Source of the DNA: Phycisphaerales bacterium
GTDB lineage: Bacteria > Planctomycetota > Phycisphaerae > Phycisphaerales > UBA1924
Assembly (NCBI GenBank): GCA_003511945.1
Contig: DOJA01000147.1
Span: forward strand, 1 to 25,533
DNA: 25,533 bases
Direction of reading: 5' to 3'
The translations under genes and the position numbers were made by a program. The notes under the pieces are model-generated. The model saw only the letters and a list, made by a program, of their open reading frames with translations, ran no database searches and was not told where the DNA came from. Positions 1 through 10,559 of this stretch are shown here, piece by piece. Each line of letters begins with the position of its first letter. The first letter of the stretch is position 1.

Positions 1-17
1 GGGGCCGGGGGGGGGGG

Positions 18-3000
18 TCAGGATTCCGGCGCGAAGCCGCGGCGCATCGTGTTCTCGGCACTGGCCCGGGGCTCGACGAACTGAAGGAGGTACTCGGACC
101 CGCCCGCCTTGCTGCCCACGCCGCTCATCCCGAACCCGCCGAAGGGATGTCGCCCGACAATCGCCCCGGTGATGCCCCGGTTGAGGTACAGGTTCCCCAC
201 GCGGAACTCGCGCTTGGCCCGCTCCAGGTTCGATGGCTTGCGGCTGAACACGCCCCCGGTGAGCTTGTAGGGTGAGCCATTGGCCATCGCCAGCGCCTCG
301 TCGAACGAGCCGGCCCGCAGGACCGCGAGGACAGGGCCAAAGATCTCTTCTCGTGCGATGTCGTGCTCCGGGCGCACGCCCGTAAAGATGTGCGGCCCGA
401 CGAACACGCGCCCGGTGCGCTGCTCGAGCCCCGCGGGAGGTTCCATCGCGAGCGCAACGGTCGACTGCGCCCGCCCCCGCGCGATGAAGCGAAGGATCTT
501 CGCCTTGGACTCGCTGTCGATCACCGGGCCGATGTCCGTGCCCGGGAGCGCGGGGTCTCCGATCACGAGGGCTTTGGTGGACTCGACCAATCGCTCGACG
601 AAGTGGTCGTGGGCGCTGTCGAGCACGATGCAGCGCGACGCGGCGCTGCACTTCTGGCCCTGAAAGCCGAAGGCGGAGTGGCGCACGCCCAGGACGGCCT
701 CGTCGAGATCGGCGGACTCGTCGATGATGACCGCGTTCTTGCCCCCCATCTCGCAGACGACCTTCTTCACATGGTGCTGGCCCTCGGGCGTCTCCGCCGC
801 GGCACGGAGGATGTCCAGCCCCACCGCCTTGCTGCCGGTGAAGGCGATCAGGGCGATGCGGGGATCGCGCACGAGGGCCGCCCCGGTCGTCTCGCCCGGC
901 CCGGGGAGCAGGTGCAGCGCCCCGCGCGGCACGCCGGCCTCCCACAGGATGTCGCTCATGATCGACGCGATGCCCGGGGTCTGCTCCGCCGGCTTGAGGA
1001 CCACGGTGTTGCCCGTCACCAGCGCCGCCACGGTCATCCCGCAGCAGATCGCCAGCGGGAAGTTCCAGGGCGAGATCACGGCGGCCACACCCCGGGGCTG
1101 GTGCCACTGCTCGTCGAGCTCGCCGATGAACCGTCCCAGCCGGGCGCGGGCGAAGAGCGGGACGGCGTGGCGCGCGTAGTAGTCGCAGAAGTCGATCGCC
1201 TCGCACACATCCGCGTCGGCCTCGCGCCAGGTCTTGCCGGCCTCCTTGACCATCACGGCGCTCAGGCCGTCGCGCCGCTCGCGCATGACTGCGCCGGCGC
1301 GGACGATCACCCGGGCGCGCTCCACCGGGTCGGTGTCCCGCCAGCGGGGGAAGAAGCCCAGCGCCTCCCCCACCGCACTCCGGGCGTCGTCGGGCGTCCG
1401 GTCGCTCGCAACACGCGGCACCGTCGCGCCGCGGACCGCCTTGTCGAACGCCTCGCGCACCGCGCGGACCGAGAAGTCGCGCGGGGGCTCGTTCACAAAC
1501 GCGCGCCCGTCGCCCAGTCCATCGACCGCGGGCGAGAGCGCGTGGCGCTCGGCGGCGACGACGCTGAGGTCCGGCGCCGCGCTCGAACCCCCGGTGTGGG
1601 GCGACGCCAGCAGGCGCGAGGGGTCGGCGTTGTCCAGGAATCCCGCCTTCAGCCAGGACTCGTTGCTCGTGTTCTCCAGCAGGCGCCGGACGAGGTAGGC
1701 CATCCCGGGGATCATCTCGCCCACGGGGACATACTCGCGGACGCGCAGGTCCATCTCGGCGGCGGCGTGCTTGAGCTGGTCCGCCATCCCGTGGAGCATC
1801 TGCAGTTCGATGGCTGCGCGGGGAAGTCCATGGCGTTCGAGCGCGTCGAGCGCCGCAGCGATGGAGCGGACATTGTGCGACCCCAGCGCGAGCCGCACCC
1901 CACCCTGGCCCTCGCGCCGCGGCGTGTGCGCCAGGAAGACCTCCGCCATGCGCTCGAAGCAGGCGTCGGTCTCGCGCTTGGTGGGCCAGACCGGGCACGC
2001 CCAGCCCTGCTTCTCGGCGTTGATGGTCTCGTAGTCCCAGTAGGCGCCCTTCACCAGCCGCACGGTGACCACCCGCCCGGTGCGCGACGCCCACTCGCAC
2101 AGCCGCCGCGCGTCGTCGTCCCCCGAGCGCAGGTACGCCTGCATGGCGAGCCCGGCGTTGAACGGGACGCGCTCGCAGCAGCGCTGGAACAGTTCGATCG
2201 TCAGGTCCTTGAGCGCGAACTGCTCCATGTCGAAGTTGATGAACACGCCCTTGGAGCGGGCCAGTTCGAGCACCGGCGCCAGACGGGTCATCAGGTCCCC
2301 GATCGAGCCCTCGGTGTCGATCGGGTCGCAGCGGGCGCTGAGCGAGGACACCTTGATGGAGACATTCGTCCGCGGGATCGGCCCCAGATGGTCGCGCTCC
2401 AGGCGCTCGCTGTGCTTCCAGGGCGCGACGCGCGAGGGCAGGTTCGCGATCAGGTCTTCGTACTTGGCGCGGTAGCCATCGGCCTCCGCGTCGCTCAGGC
2501 AGGCCTCGCCCAGGAGGTCCACGCTGAACGCGATGCCCTCCTTCCACAGCGATTCGAGCTGGGGCACCGCTCCGGCGGCGTCGGCGCCCGCGATGAACTT
2601 CGACGCCATCCCCTTGATCTGGCCGGAGATCGTCTTCACCGCCAGCCCCTTGGCGAGCGTGCCGGCCCTCAGCGCGGCACCGATGGCGGTCGGCACGGTC
2701 ACCCCCGGCTGGGAGAGGTAGTCGCTCAGGTGGTCGTAGACCGCCTCGGGAGTTCGGAGGGTGGGGAACGCGTCAACGAATCGGAACATCTCCACCTTGA
2801 AGCGGGGGTCCTTCATGGACCACTCCATCAGGGCGTCGGAGTAGAACTTCGCCGACAGCACGCCGGTGCGGTGCGTGCGGGCGCGCTGGAGCATGTCGCG
2901 CCCCAGTTCCTCGATCCGCGCTTCACGCCGGCCCGAGCCGGGGTCACTGGGGCGGGGCGACGCGCCCGGAGCGGGAACAGCCACGGGCTTCGAGGACGCC

Positions 3001-3020
3001 CGGCGGGAAAAGAGGGCCAT
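18..3020 (-). CDS. putA: Bifunctional proline dehydrogenase / L-glutamate-gamma-semialdehyde dehydrogenase (PutA)
   Basis: Oxidises proline to P5C with FAD, then P5C/glutamate semialdehyde to glutamate with NAD. The 1000 residues fit a minimal PutA without the N-terminal ribbon-helix-helix DNA-binding domain, so it is probably an enzyme only and not a repressor. The proline dehydrogenase barrel spans about 160-470, with RLVKGAYWDYE near 320 and RRLLENTSNESW near 447, the conserved substrate-binding end. A linker of about 60 residues leads to the aldehyde dehydrogenase domain (about 540-985): SPWNFPLAI near 650, FTGSKAVG near 730, EMGGKNAV near 757, catalytic Cys791 in GQKCSAASR, and the C-terminal HPFGGFGMSGVGSKAGG that is typical of P5C dehydrogenases. 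The ATG follows an AAGGA Shine-Dalgarno at 5 nt, so the start is good. It is the last gene in a run on this strand but has its own promoter candidate. A run of 11 G lies just past the stop. Confidence 0.95.
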   Translation of the reverse strand: MALFSRRASSKPVAVPAPGASPRPSDPGSGRREARIEELGRDMLQRARTHRTGVLSAKFYSDALMEWSMKDPRFKVEMFRFVDAFPTLRTPEAVYDHLSDYLSQPGVTVPTAIGAALRAGTLAKGLAVKTISGQIKGMASKFIAGADAAGAVPQLESLWKEGIAFSVDLLGEACLSDAEADGYRAKYEDLIANLPSRVAPWKHSERLERDHLGPIPRTNVSIKVSSLSARCDPIDTEGSIGDLMTRLAPVLELARSKGVFINFDMEQFALKDLTIELFQRCCERVPFNAGLAMQAYLRSGDDDARRLCEWASRTGRVVTVRLVKGAYWDYETINAEKQGWACPVWPTKRETDACFERMAEVFLAHTPRREGQGGVRLALGSHNVRSIAAALDALERHGLPRAAIELQMLHGMADQLKHAAAEMDLRVREYVPVGEMIPGMAYLVRRLLENTSNESWLKAGFLDNADPSRLLASPHTGGSSAAPDLSVVAAERHALSPAVDGLGDGRAFVNEPPRDFSVRAVREAFDKAVRGATVPRVASDRTPDDARSAVGEALGFFPRWRDTDPVERARVIVRAGAVMRERRDGLSAVMVKEAGKTWREADADVCEAIDFCDYYARHAVPLFARARLGRFIGELDEQWHQPRGVAAVISPWNFPLAICCGMTVAALVTGNTVVLKPAEQTPGIASIMSDILWEAGVPRGALHLLPGPGETTGAALVRDPRIALIAFTGSKAVGLDILRAAAETPEGQHHVKKVVCEMGGKNAVIIDESADLDEAVLGVRHSAFGFQGQKCSAASRCIVLDSAHDHFVERLVESTKALVIGDPALPGTDIGPVIDSESKAKILRFIARGRAQSTVALAMEPPAGLEQRTGRVFVGPHIFTGVRPEHDIAREEIFGPVLAVLRAGSFDEALAMANGSPYKLTGGVFSRKPSNLERAKREFRVGNLYLNRGITGAIVGRHPFGGFGMSGVGSKAGGSEYLLQFVEPRASAENTMRRGFAPES

Positions 3021-3067
3021 CCGAGTCCTTTCTTCGCGCCCTCATTCGAGAGCGCTCGACGGCCCGG

Positions 3068-3098
3068 ATTGTACGCGCTCCCTCTACCGGGCTGTCAC
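3068..3098 (-). promoter_or_regulatory. Candidate putA promoter
   Basis: On the minus strand a near-consensus -10 TACAAT (3073-3068) has a GTGACA -35-like box (3098-3093) 19 bp upstream. The spacing is slightly long. The -35 overlaps the stop codon of the upstream beta-helix gene. The predicted start of transcription near 3061 gives a leader of about 40 nt containing the AAAGGA ribosome-binding site. Seen by eye only. Confidence 0.5.
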
Positions 3099-4237
3099 GG
3101 CCCGACATGGTTGAAGTTGTCCCAGGGCCCGGCGGTCGCGGGGTCGGTGGAGACCGGGCCCACCCGGTTGGGCCCCACCATGCAGCCCGTGACTTCGATC
3201 GTGCCCAGGGCGTTGTCGGAGACCGAGTTGCGGACGCAGAGGTTGCCGCAGCCCTGGAGGTCGATCCCGTCGTCGGTGTTGTTCGTGCAGGCGTTGGAGT
3301 CGAAGCGGTTGCCGGCGCCGTGGGCGAAGATCCCGTCCCCATCGTTCGCGTGGCTGCCGTTCCCGACCACGACGCACTCGTCGCGCACGACGATGCCGGA
3401 GCCCCCGTTGCCCCGCGCGGTGCAGTTGAGAATGGAGACGGACAGGGAAAAGTTCTGGACCTCAAACCCGTGAGAGATGTTCAGCGCCGCGGTGCAGGCG
3501 GTCACGGTGCAGCCGGAGATGAGGCGGAAGCCGAGAACGCCGTTCTGGCTGGCGGTGCAGTTGGTGGCCGAGGAGTACGCGCCGACGATGATGCCGTCGA
3601 CCGAGTTGTCCCGCGCGGCGCAGTTGAGCAGCGCGGACCCCTGGCCGGTCGAGAAGCCGTGGCTCCCGTTGTCGATCGCGGCGCAGTCCGACAGCGAGGA
3701 CCCGGCGCCGACTTGGATCCCGGTGCTGGAGTTGGCGATGGCCACGCAGGCGTCCATGACGCTCTGCCCGACGAAGAACCCGCTCGCCAGATTGTCGGCG
3801 GCGCGGACACTGTGGAACCCAAGCGCCGTGGCGTTGGAGCCGGAGATGCCCGCCTGCCCGAACCCGCGGACGGTCCCGTTGAGGACCGTGACATTCGCGA
3901 GGTTGTCGTCGATGCGGATCCCATCGAGCGTGCCGACGCCCGTGCCGACGACGCTGAACCCGTTCAGGTCGAGCGTCACATGGCTGGCCGTGATCTGGAC
4001 CCCGTGCGCGCCGGCGAGCCCCTTGATGTCCTCCGCCAGGTAGTACGAACCCGGGGTGTTGATCACCACCGGGGCAACCACCGCCGGGTCGTTGCGGATC
4101 GCCCGGCGCGGCGACACATCGTCGATATCCTTCATGGTCGGGCCGACCGGGCCGGCCGGCGGGTTGAGGTCGCCGCCCAGGGCGGCCGGGACGCCGAGGG
4201 TGAGGATGATGCCGACGACGCTGGTCCGTAGGGTCAT
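3095..4237 (-). CDS. Secreted right-handed parallel beta-helix repeat protein
   Basis: 380 residues. An N-terminal signal peptide (about 1-21, ending PAALGG) directs export. A planctomycete-type module with PPAGPVGPTMKDIDDV and, later, INTPGSYYLAEDI (about residues 25-70) precedes a long series of about 20-25-residue rungs rich in N, C, G and V, such as DNGSHGF, DNSVDGI, NNTDDGI and SDNALGTIEV. These are parallel beta-helix (PbH1/NosD-like) coils. Many cysteines recur at one phase of the rungs (DCAAIDN, NCAARDN, NCTASQN, ACTAALN), suggesting a stacked cysteine ladder inside the helix. The tail is PWDNFNHVGP. No catalytic residues can be assigned; beta-helix folds serve carbohydrate-active enzymes, adhesins and copper carriers, so the function is unknown. 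The start is supported by a signal peptide and an AAAGGA Shine-Dalgarno 8-9 nt upstream. Confidence 0.85.
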   Translation of the reverse strand: MTLRTSVVGIILTLGVPAALGGDLNPPAGPVGPTMKDIDDVSPRRAIRNDPAVVAPVVINTPGSYYLAEDIKGLAGAHGVQITASHVTLDLNGFSVVGTGVGTLDGIRIDDNLANVTVLNGTVRGFGQAGISGSNATALGFHSVRAADNLASGFFVGQSVMDACVAIANSSTGIQVGAGSSLSDCAAIDNGSHGFSTGQGSALLNCAARDNSVDGIIVGAYSSATNCTASQNGVLGFRLISGCTVTACTAALNISHGFEVQNFSLSVSILNCTARGNGGSGIVVRDECVVVGNGSHANDGDGIFAHGAGNRFDSNACTNNTDDGIDLQGCGNLCVRNSVSDNALGTIEVTGCMVGPNRVGPVSTDPATAGPWDNFNHVGP

Positions 4238-4281
4238 GACTGGGGTCCTTTGTGGAACGCCCCCGATCGGGCGCCTCTGGA

Positions 4282-4309
4282 AACCTATTCCTGATCGGCT
4301 CGGGGTCCA
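4282..4309 (-). promoter_or_regulatory. Candidate promoter of the beta-helix gene
   Basis: Minus-strand TGGACC (4309-4304), a 16-bp spacer and TAGGTT (4287-4282), about 45 nt upstream of the ATG and in the 125-bp gap shared with mnmA. The match is moderate and was judged by eye. Confidence 0.3.
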
Positions 4310-4349
4310 GCGGATCGTGGGAAAGCTCGTCGCTCCGTGGCACTGCCCC

Positions 4350-4355
4350 TAGAAT
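4350..4355 (+). promoter_or_regulatory. mnmA -10 box, probably leaderless transcript
   Basis: TAGAAT ends 7 nt before the GTG that starts the MnmA-homologous sequence at 4363. Normal -10 to +1 spacing would start the transcript at the GTG itself. There is no Shine-Dalgarno between the box and the start, and no convincing -35. The box also argues against starting at the more distal in-frame ATG at 4252, which would lie upstream of the promoter. Confidence 0.5.
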
Positions 4356-4362
4356 CAGGTGC

Positions 4363-5619
4363 GTGGTCAATCCCCCTCGGTCATCCAAGGGAAAGGTCCT
4401 GGTCGCCATGTCCGGGGGGGTCGATTCCTCCGTGGCGGCGGCGCTCCTGGTCCGCGAGGGGTACGAGGTCGTCGGCTGCTTCATGCGCCTCGGCTCTCCC
4501 GGTGAGTCGCTCGACCGACCCGGGCCGCCCGACGGCGGGTCGTGCGCTGCCGGCTCGGCGCGGATCGGGCACCAGGGGTGCTGCTCGATCAACGACGCCG
4601 CCGACGCGCGCCTCGTGGCGGGCGAACTGGGCATCGCCTTTTATGTCTGCAACTTCAAGAGGGACTTCGGGCGCATCATCGACTACTTCGTCGACGAGTA
4701 CGCCAGCGGGCGCACCCCCAATCCCTGCGTGCGCTGCAACGACTGGCTGAAGTTCGGCAAGCTGCACTACTACGCCCAGCAGATCGGGGCCGACTTCGTC
4801 GCCAGCGGGCACTACGCGCGGGTTGAGAAGTCCAACCACGGAGCCACGGAGTCACGGAGGGGGCAGGATGGTTCCGAGTACCGATTGATGCGGGGCGTCG
4901 ACCACTCCAAGGACCAGTCCTATGTCCTGTTCGGCGTGCCCCGGGAGCAACTGGCGCACACGCTGCTGCCCATCGGCGGCTTCCAGAAGCCCGCGGTGCG
5001 CGACCTCGCGCAGCAGTTCGGGCTGCCCGTGTTCGACAAGCCCGATTCTCAGGAGATCTGCTTCGTCCCCGACAACGACTACGCGGGCCTGGTCGAGTCC
5101 CGCGCTCCGGGGGCCGCCCGCGAGGGCGCGGTGCTCGACGAGGGCGGCGCGGTCGTCGGCTCGCACGGGGGACAGCACCGGTTCACCATCGGCCAGCGCC
5201 GGGGTGTGAGCGTATCGCTGGGGTACCCCGTCTATGTCGTCGCGAAGGATCCCGCGCGGAACACGATCACCGTCGGCCCGCGCGAGCGGCTCATGACCGC
5301 CGGCTGCACCGCGGGCGAGGCCAACTGGCTCGTGCCCGACGACTGGTGGCGCGGGCGGTCCGCCCGTGAACCCTCGGGCTGGACCCCCGTCCTCGCACGC
5401 CATCGCTACAACGGGGCCGCCTCCCCCGCCCGCGCGCGCCGGCTGGGCGACTCCGACTCCCCCACTCCCTCGGGACGCACGGGACGGTTCGAGGTCTCGT
5501 TCGACGAGCCCCAGCAGGCGGTCACGCCCGGTCAGGCGATCGTGCTCTACGACGCGCTCGAGCCCGATGTCGTCCTCGGCGGGGGGTGGATCGAGGGTGC
5601 CGTCAGTCCGACAGCGTGA
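4363..5619 (+). CDS. mnmA: tRNA-specific 2-thiouridylase MnmA
   Basis: Transfers sulfur to U34 of the tRNAs for Lys, Glu and Gln in the cytoplasm, with ATP activation of the uridine. 418 residues from the GTG start. The PP-loop is S17GGVDSS, catalytic Cys122 lies in TPNPCVRCN, and the second catalytic Cys233 in DSQEICFVPD. The C-terminal beta-barrel region includes HGGQHRFTIGQRRGV and VSFDEPQQAVTPGQAIVLYD. An in-frame ATG at 4252 would add 37 residues without homology, so I prefer GTG 4363. Two oddities: residues near 158-167 come from a triple 8-bp DNA repeat (4836-4859), and the C-terminal domain carries an Arg/Ser/Pro-rich insertion around 5350-5480. The gene is divergent from the beta-helix gene and its last 17 bp overlap the end of the convergent gene at 5603-5938. 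Confidence 0.93.
   Translation: MVNPPRSSKGKVLVAMSGGVDSSVAAALLVREGYEVVGCFMRLGSPGESLDRPGPPDGGSCAAGSARIGHQGCCSINDAADARLVAGELGIAFYVCNFKRDFGRIIDYFVDEYASGRTPNPCVRCNDWLKFGKLHYYAQQIGADFVASGHYARVEKSNHGATESRRGQDGSEYRLMRGVDHSKDQSYVLFGVPREQLAHTLLPIGGFQKPAVRDLAQQFGLPVFDKPDSQEICFVPDNDYAGLVESRAPGAAREGAVLDEGGAVVGSHGGQHRFTIGQRRGVSVSLGYPVYVVAKDPARNTITVGPRERLMTAGCTAGEANWLVPDDWWRGRSAREPSGWTPVLARHRYNGAASPARARRLGDSDSPTPSGRTGRFEVSFDEPQQAVTPGQAIVLYDALEPDVVLGGGWIEGAVSPTA
4836..4859 (+). repeat. Triple 8-bp tandem repeat inside mnmA
   Basis: Three abutting units CCACGGAG, CCACGGAG, TCACGGAG, 24 bp in all, read in frame inside mnmA and contributing NHGATESRR-like residues. The unit resembles the CACGGAG-type dispersed repeats I recall from planctomycete intergenic DNA; that resemblance is from memory and was not searched. 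Confidence 0.7.
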
Positions 5620-5938
5620 TCCACAGCAACTTCTCCCGCGGGACGATCAGCACGCTGTTCTTGCCTACATCCCGGCGCCGCAGCACGGCGTACTCGTCGA
5701 ACAGCGACACCTCGTCCACCCGCGTGATCGGCCCCTGCCAGTCCGCCGCCGCCGCCCCGACGGTCGGGTCGATGCGGAGCTCGACCGTCAGGTTCCCGCT
5801 CAGCGACCAGCGCCCGAGCCCCGCGTCCAGCCCCTGGCCCTGCGCCGCCGAGGGCGAGCCGGTCAGCCAGGCGACGCCCAGCGCCGCCGCGGAACAGAGG
5901 GCGAGCACGCCCAAGCCGTGAGAAACGATGCGCTTCAT
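5603..5938 (-). CDS. Small exported protein of unknown function
   Basis: 111 residues; no family recognised. Residues 1-32 look like a Sec signal peptide: MKR start, hydrophobic core VLALCSAAALGVAWL, and an SPSAAQ cleavage region. The cysteine at 15 lies mid-core, so a lipoprotein is unlikely. The mature part of about 79 residues looks beta-rich (RWSLSGNLTVELRID, DEVSLFDEYAVLRR, SVLIVPREKLLWITLSD) and ends abruptly at the predicted last strand. An AGGA/GGCAGGA purine stretch just before the ATG supports the start. It is convergent with mnmA (17-bp overlap of the 3' ends) and divergent from the ureohydrolase, with 45 bp between the starts. The signal peptide and clean boundaries make it likely real despite its size. 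Confidence 0.7.
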   Translation of the reverse strand: MKRIVSHGLGVLALCSAAALGVAWLTGSPSAAQGQGLDAGLGRWSLSGNLTVELRIDPTVGAAAADWQGPITRVDEVSLFDEYAVLRRRDVGKNSVLIVPREKLLWITLSD

Positions 5939-5969
5939 TCCTGCCGTCCTTTCGTCAGAGTCGGAGCGG

Positions 5970-5975
5970 TACACT
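5970..5975 (+). promoter_or_regulatory. -10 box of the ureohydrolase gene, near-leaderless
   Basis: TACACT ends 8 nt before the ATG at 5984, so transcription would begin 0-2 nt before the start codon. The same arrangement is seen at mnmA and tilS. No clear -35 is visible. Confidence 0.45.
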
Positions 5976-5983
5976 CGCTCACC

Positions 5984-6991
5984 ATGGCCAATCCCGAGGT
6001 GCGAACCACTCTTCCCAACGCGCGACGGACGCCCCGGTTCGCCGGCGTCGCCACATTCTGCCAGTACCCGCCGATCGAGCGCGTGCCGCCCGAGCAGTCG
6101 CCGGTGGACTGGGCGCTCTACGGCGCGCCGTTCGACTCCGGGGTGACCTACCGCCCCGGCGCGCGGTTCGGCCCGCGGGCGGTGCGGAACGAATCCCAGT
6201 ATGTGAAGCCCTACCACATCGAGCACGGGCTCCAGCTCTCGGAGGTGCTCAGTCTGGCCGACGCGGGTGACTCGCCCATCATGCCCTACGACTGCGAGCA
6301 GAACGCGCGGGTCGTGGCGGACTTCGCCCGGACGATCGGCGATCCCGGGCACACGCGGCTCATGATGATCGGGGGCGATCACTCCAACGGACTGGCGAAC
6401 ATCCGCGCCACCTTCGACCGGACCGGGCGCCCCGCCGGCGGGCTCGCGGTGATCCACTTCGACTCCCACCTCGACACGACCAATGTCACCTTCGACGAGA
6501 AGTACTCGCACGCCTCGCCCTTTATCCGCTCGATCGAAGAGGGGCTGATCGACCCCAGGCGGATGCTCAGCGTGGGGATCAAGGGGCCGCTGAACACGCC
6601 CAAGGACCTGGAGTACCCGCGCGACCACGGCATCACGGTCGTCTTCCGCGAGCAGCTCATGCGCGAAGGAACGACGACGATCGACGCCTTCCTCCGGCGG
6701 ATCGGCGATGCGCCGGCGTACCTGTCGTTCGACATCGATGTCGTGGACCCGGCCTTCGCGCCCGGGACGGGCACGCCGAGTGTCGGGGGCCTGACCTCGG
6801 CGGAGGCCTTCGCGCTGCTGCGCCGGCTAGCGACCGGGGGCAAGGACGGGCAGGTCAGGCCGCCGAATGTCGTGGGGGCGGATGTGGTCGAGGTGCTGCC
6901 CGACCGCGATGTGCAGGGCATCACCGCGCTGCTGGCGGGGCACATGGCGTTCGAGATTTTGTGTTTGGACGGGCTGCGCCGGCGGGGTTAG
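5984..6991 (+). CDS. Agmatinase-family ureohydrolase (SpeB-like)
   Basis: 335 residues. Hydrolyses a guanidino compound to urea and an amine at a binuclear metal (usually Mn) centre. All ligands are visible: His133 in GGDHS, Asp160/His162/Asp164 in FDSHLDT, and Asp250/Asp252 in SFDIDVVDPAFAPGTGTP. The N-terminal YGAPFDSGVTYRPGARFGPR segment is typical of the agmatinase/guanidinobutyrase branch and not of arginase. The second motif reads DSH instead of the usual DAH; I recall this in some bacterial agmatinase-like enzymes. Substrate cannot be fixed from sequence: agmatine, guanidinobutyrate or another guanidino acid are all possible. It stands alone between divergent and convergent neighbours, ending 16 bp from the end of the histidine kinase gene. 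No polyamine genes are adjacent. A more distal in-frame start exists upstream but the ATG at 5984 begins the homology and follows the -10 box. Confidence 0.9.
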   Translation: MANPEVRTTLPNARRTPRFAGVATFCQYPPIERVPPEQSPVDWALYGAPFDSGVTYRPGARFGPRAVRNESQYVKPYHIEHGLQLSEVLSLADAGDSPIMPYDCEQNARVVADFARTIGDPGHTRLMMIGGDHSNGLANIRATFDRTGRPAGGLAVIHFDSHLDTTNVTFDEKYSHASPFIRSIEEGLIDPRRMLSVGIKGPLNTPKDLEYPRDHGITVVFREQLMREGTTTIDAFLRRIGDAPAYLSFDIDVVDPAFAPGTGTPSVGGLTSAEAFALLRRLATGGKDGQVRPPNVVGADVVEVLPDRDVQGITALLAGHMAFEILCLDGLRRRG

Positions 6992-7007
6992 TCGGCTTTC
7001 GACGGAG

Positions 7008-10331
<3,324 letters not shown>

Positions 10332-10420
10332 CTTGGCCGCAACGGCGCCCGCCCGCTATCGGCGAGCCGGCCCGGCTCTGTGCATGGTCATCCGGATCCT
10401 GCCCAGCGAGCGGGTTGATT

Positions 10421-10440
10421 CACCGGGGATAACCGGGGAT
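10421..10440. repeat. Tandem ACCGGGGAT direct repeat upstream of the histidine kinase
   Basis: Two adjacent 10-bp units sharing ACCGGGGAT, about 90-110 bp upstream of the kinase start. On the kinase strand they read ATCCCCGGT twice, one helical turn apart, a layout compatible with an activator or repressor site. There is no other evidence of function. Confidence 0.45.
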
Positions 10441-10504
10441 GCCCCACCCGAAACAGGGAGTCGGACTTGGAGTTCCTCACAGAATGACCTGCCTCCTCTG
10501 GTGG

Positions 10505-10523
10505 GACAGGCGTCCCGCCTGTC
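10505..10523. repeat. REP-like palindrome
   Basis: Perfect 8-bp inverted repeat GACAGGCG / CGCCTGTC with a 3-nt TCC loop, preceded by GTGG. It lies in the 228-bp gap between the starts of the kinase and the 3' end of the coiled-coil gene, 37 bp past that gene's stop. GGGACAGGCG-type palindromes are, from memory, common dispersed intergenic elements in planctomycetes. It may also help end the 10560-11135 transcript, although no strong U-tract follows on that strand. Confidence 0.6.
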
Positions 10524-10559
10524 GCTCCGGCCTGCTCCGACTTTTTCTGTGAGCGGCTC

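Noticed and set aside
363..3473. Plus-strand open frame of about 1036 codons opposite putA
   Set aside because: It mirrors the putA codons in a high-GC genome; composition is Arg/Gly/His-rich with no family motif and no ribosome-binding site, while the minus strand encodes an unmistakable PutA.
4252..4362. Upstream in-frame ATG start for mnmA
   Set aside because: The 37 added residues are not MnmA-like, lie upstream of the TAGAAT box, and overlap the promoter region of the divergent beta-helix gene.
5984..6991. Ureohydrolase as an arginase feeding ornithine to AstA
   Set aside because: The N-terminal GVTYRPGARFGPR segment is of the agmatinase/guanidinobutyrase type, and the gene is 9 kb from astA on the other strand, so I do not assign arginase activity.
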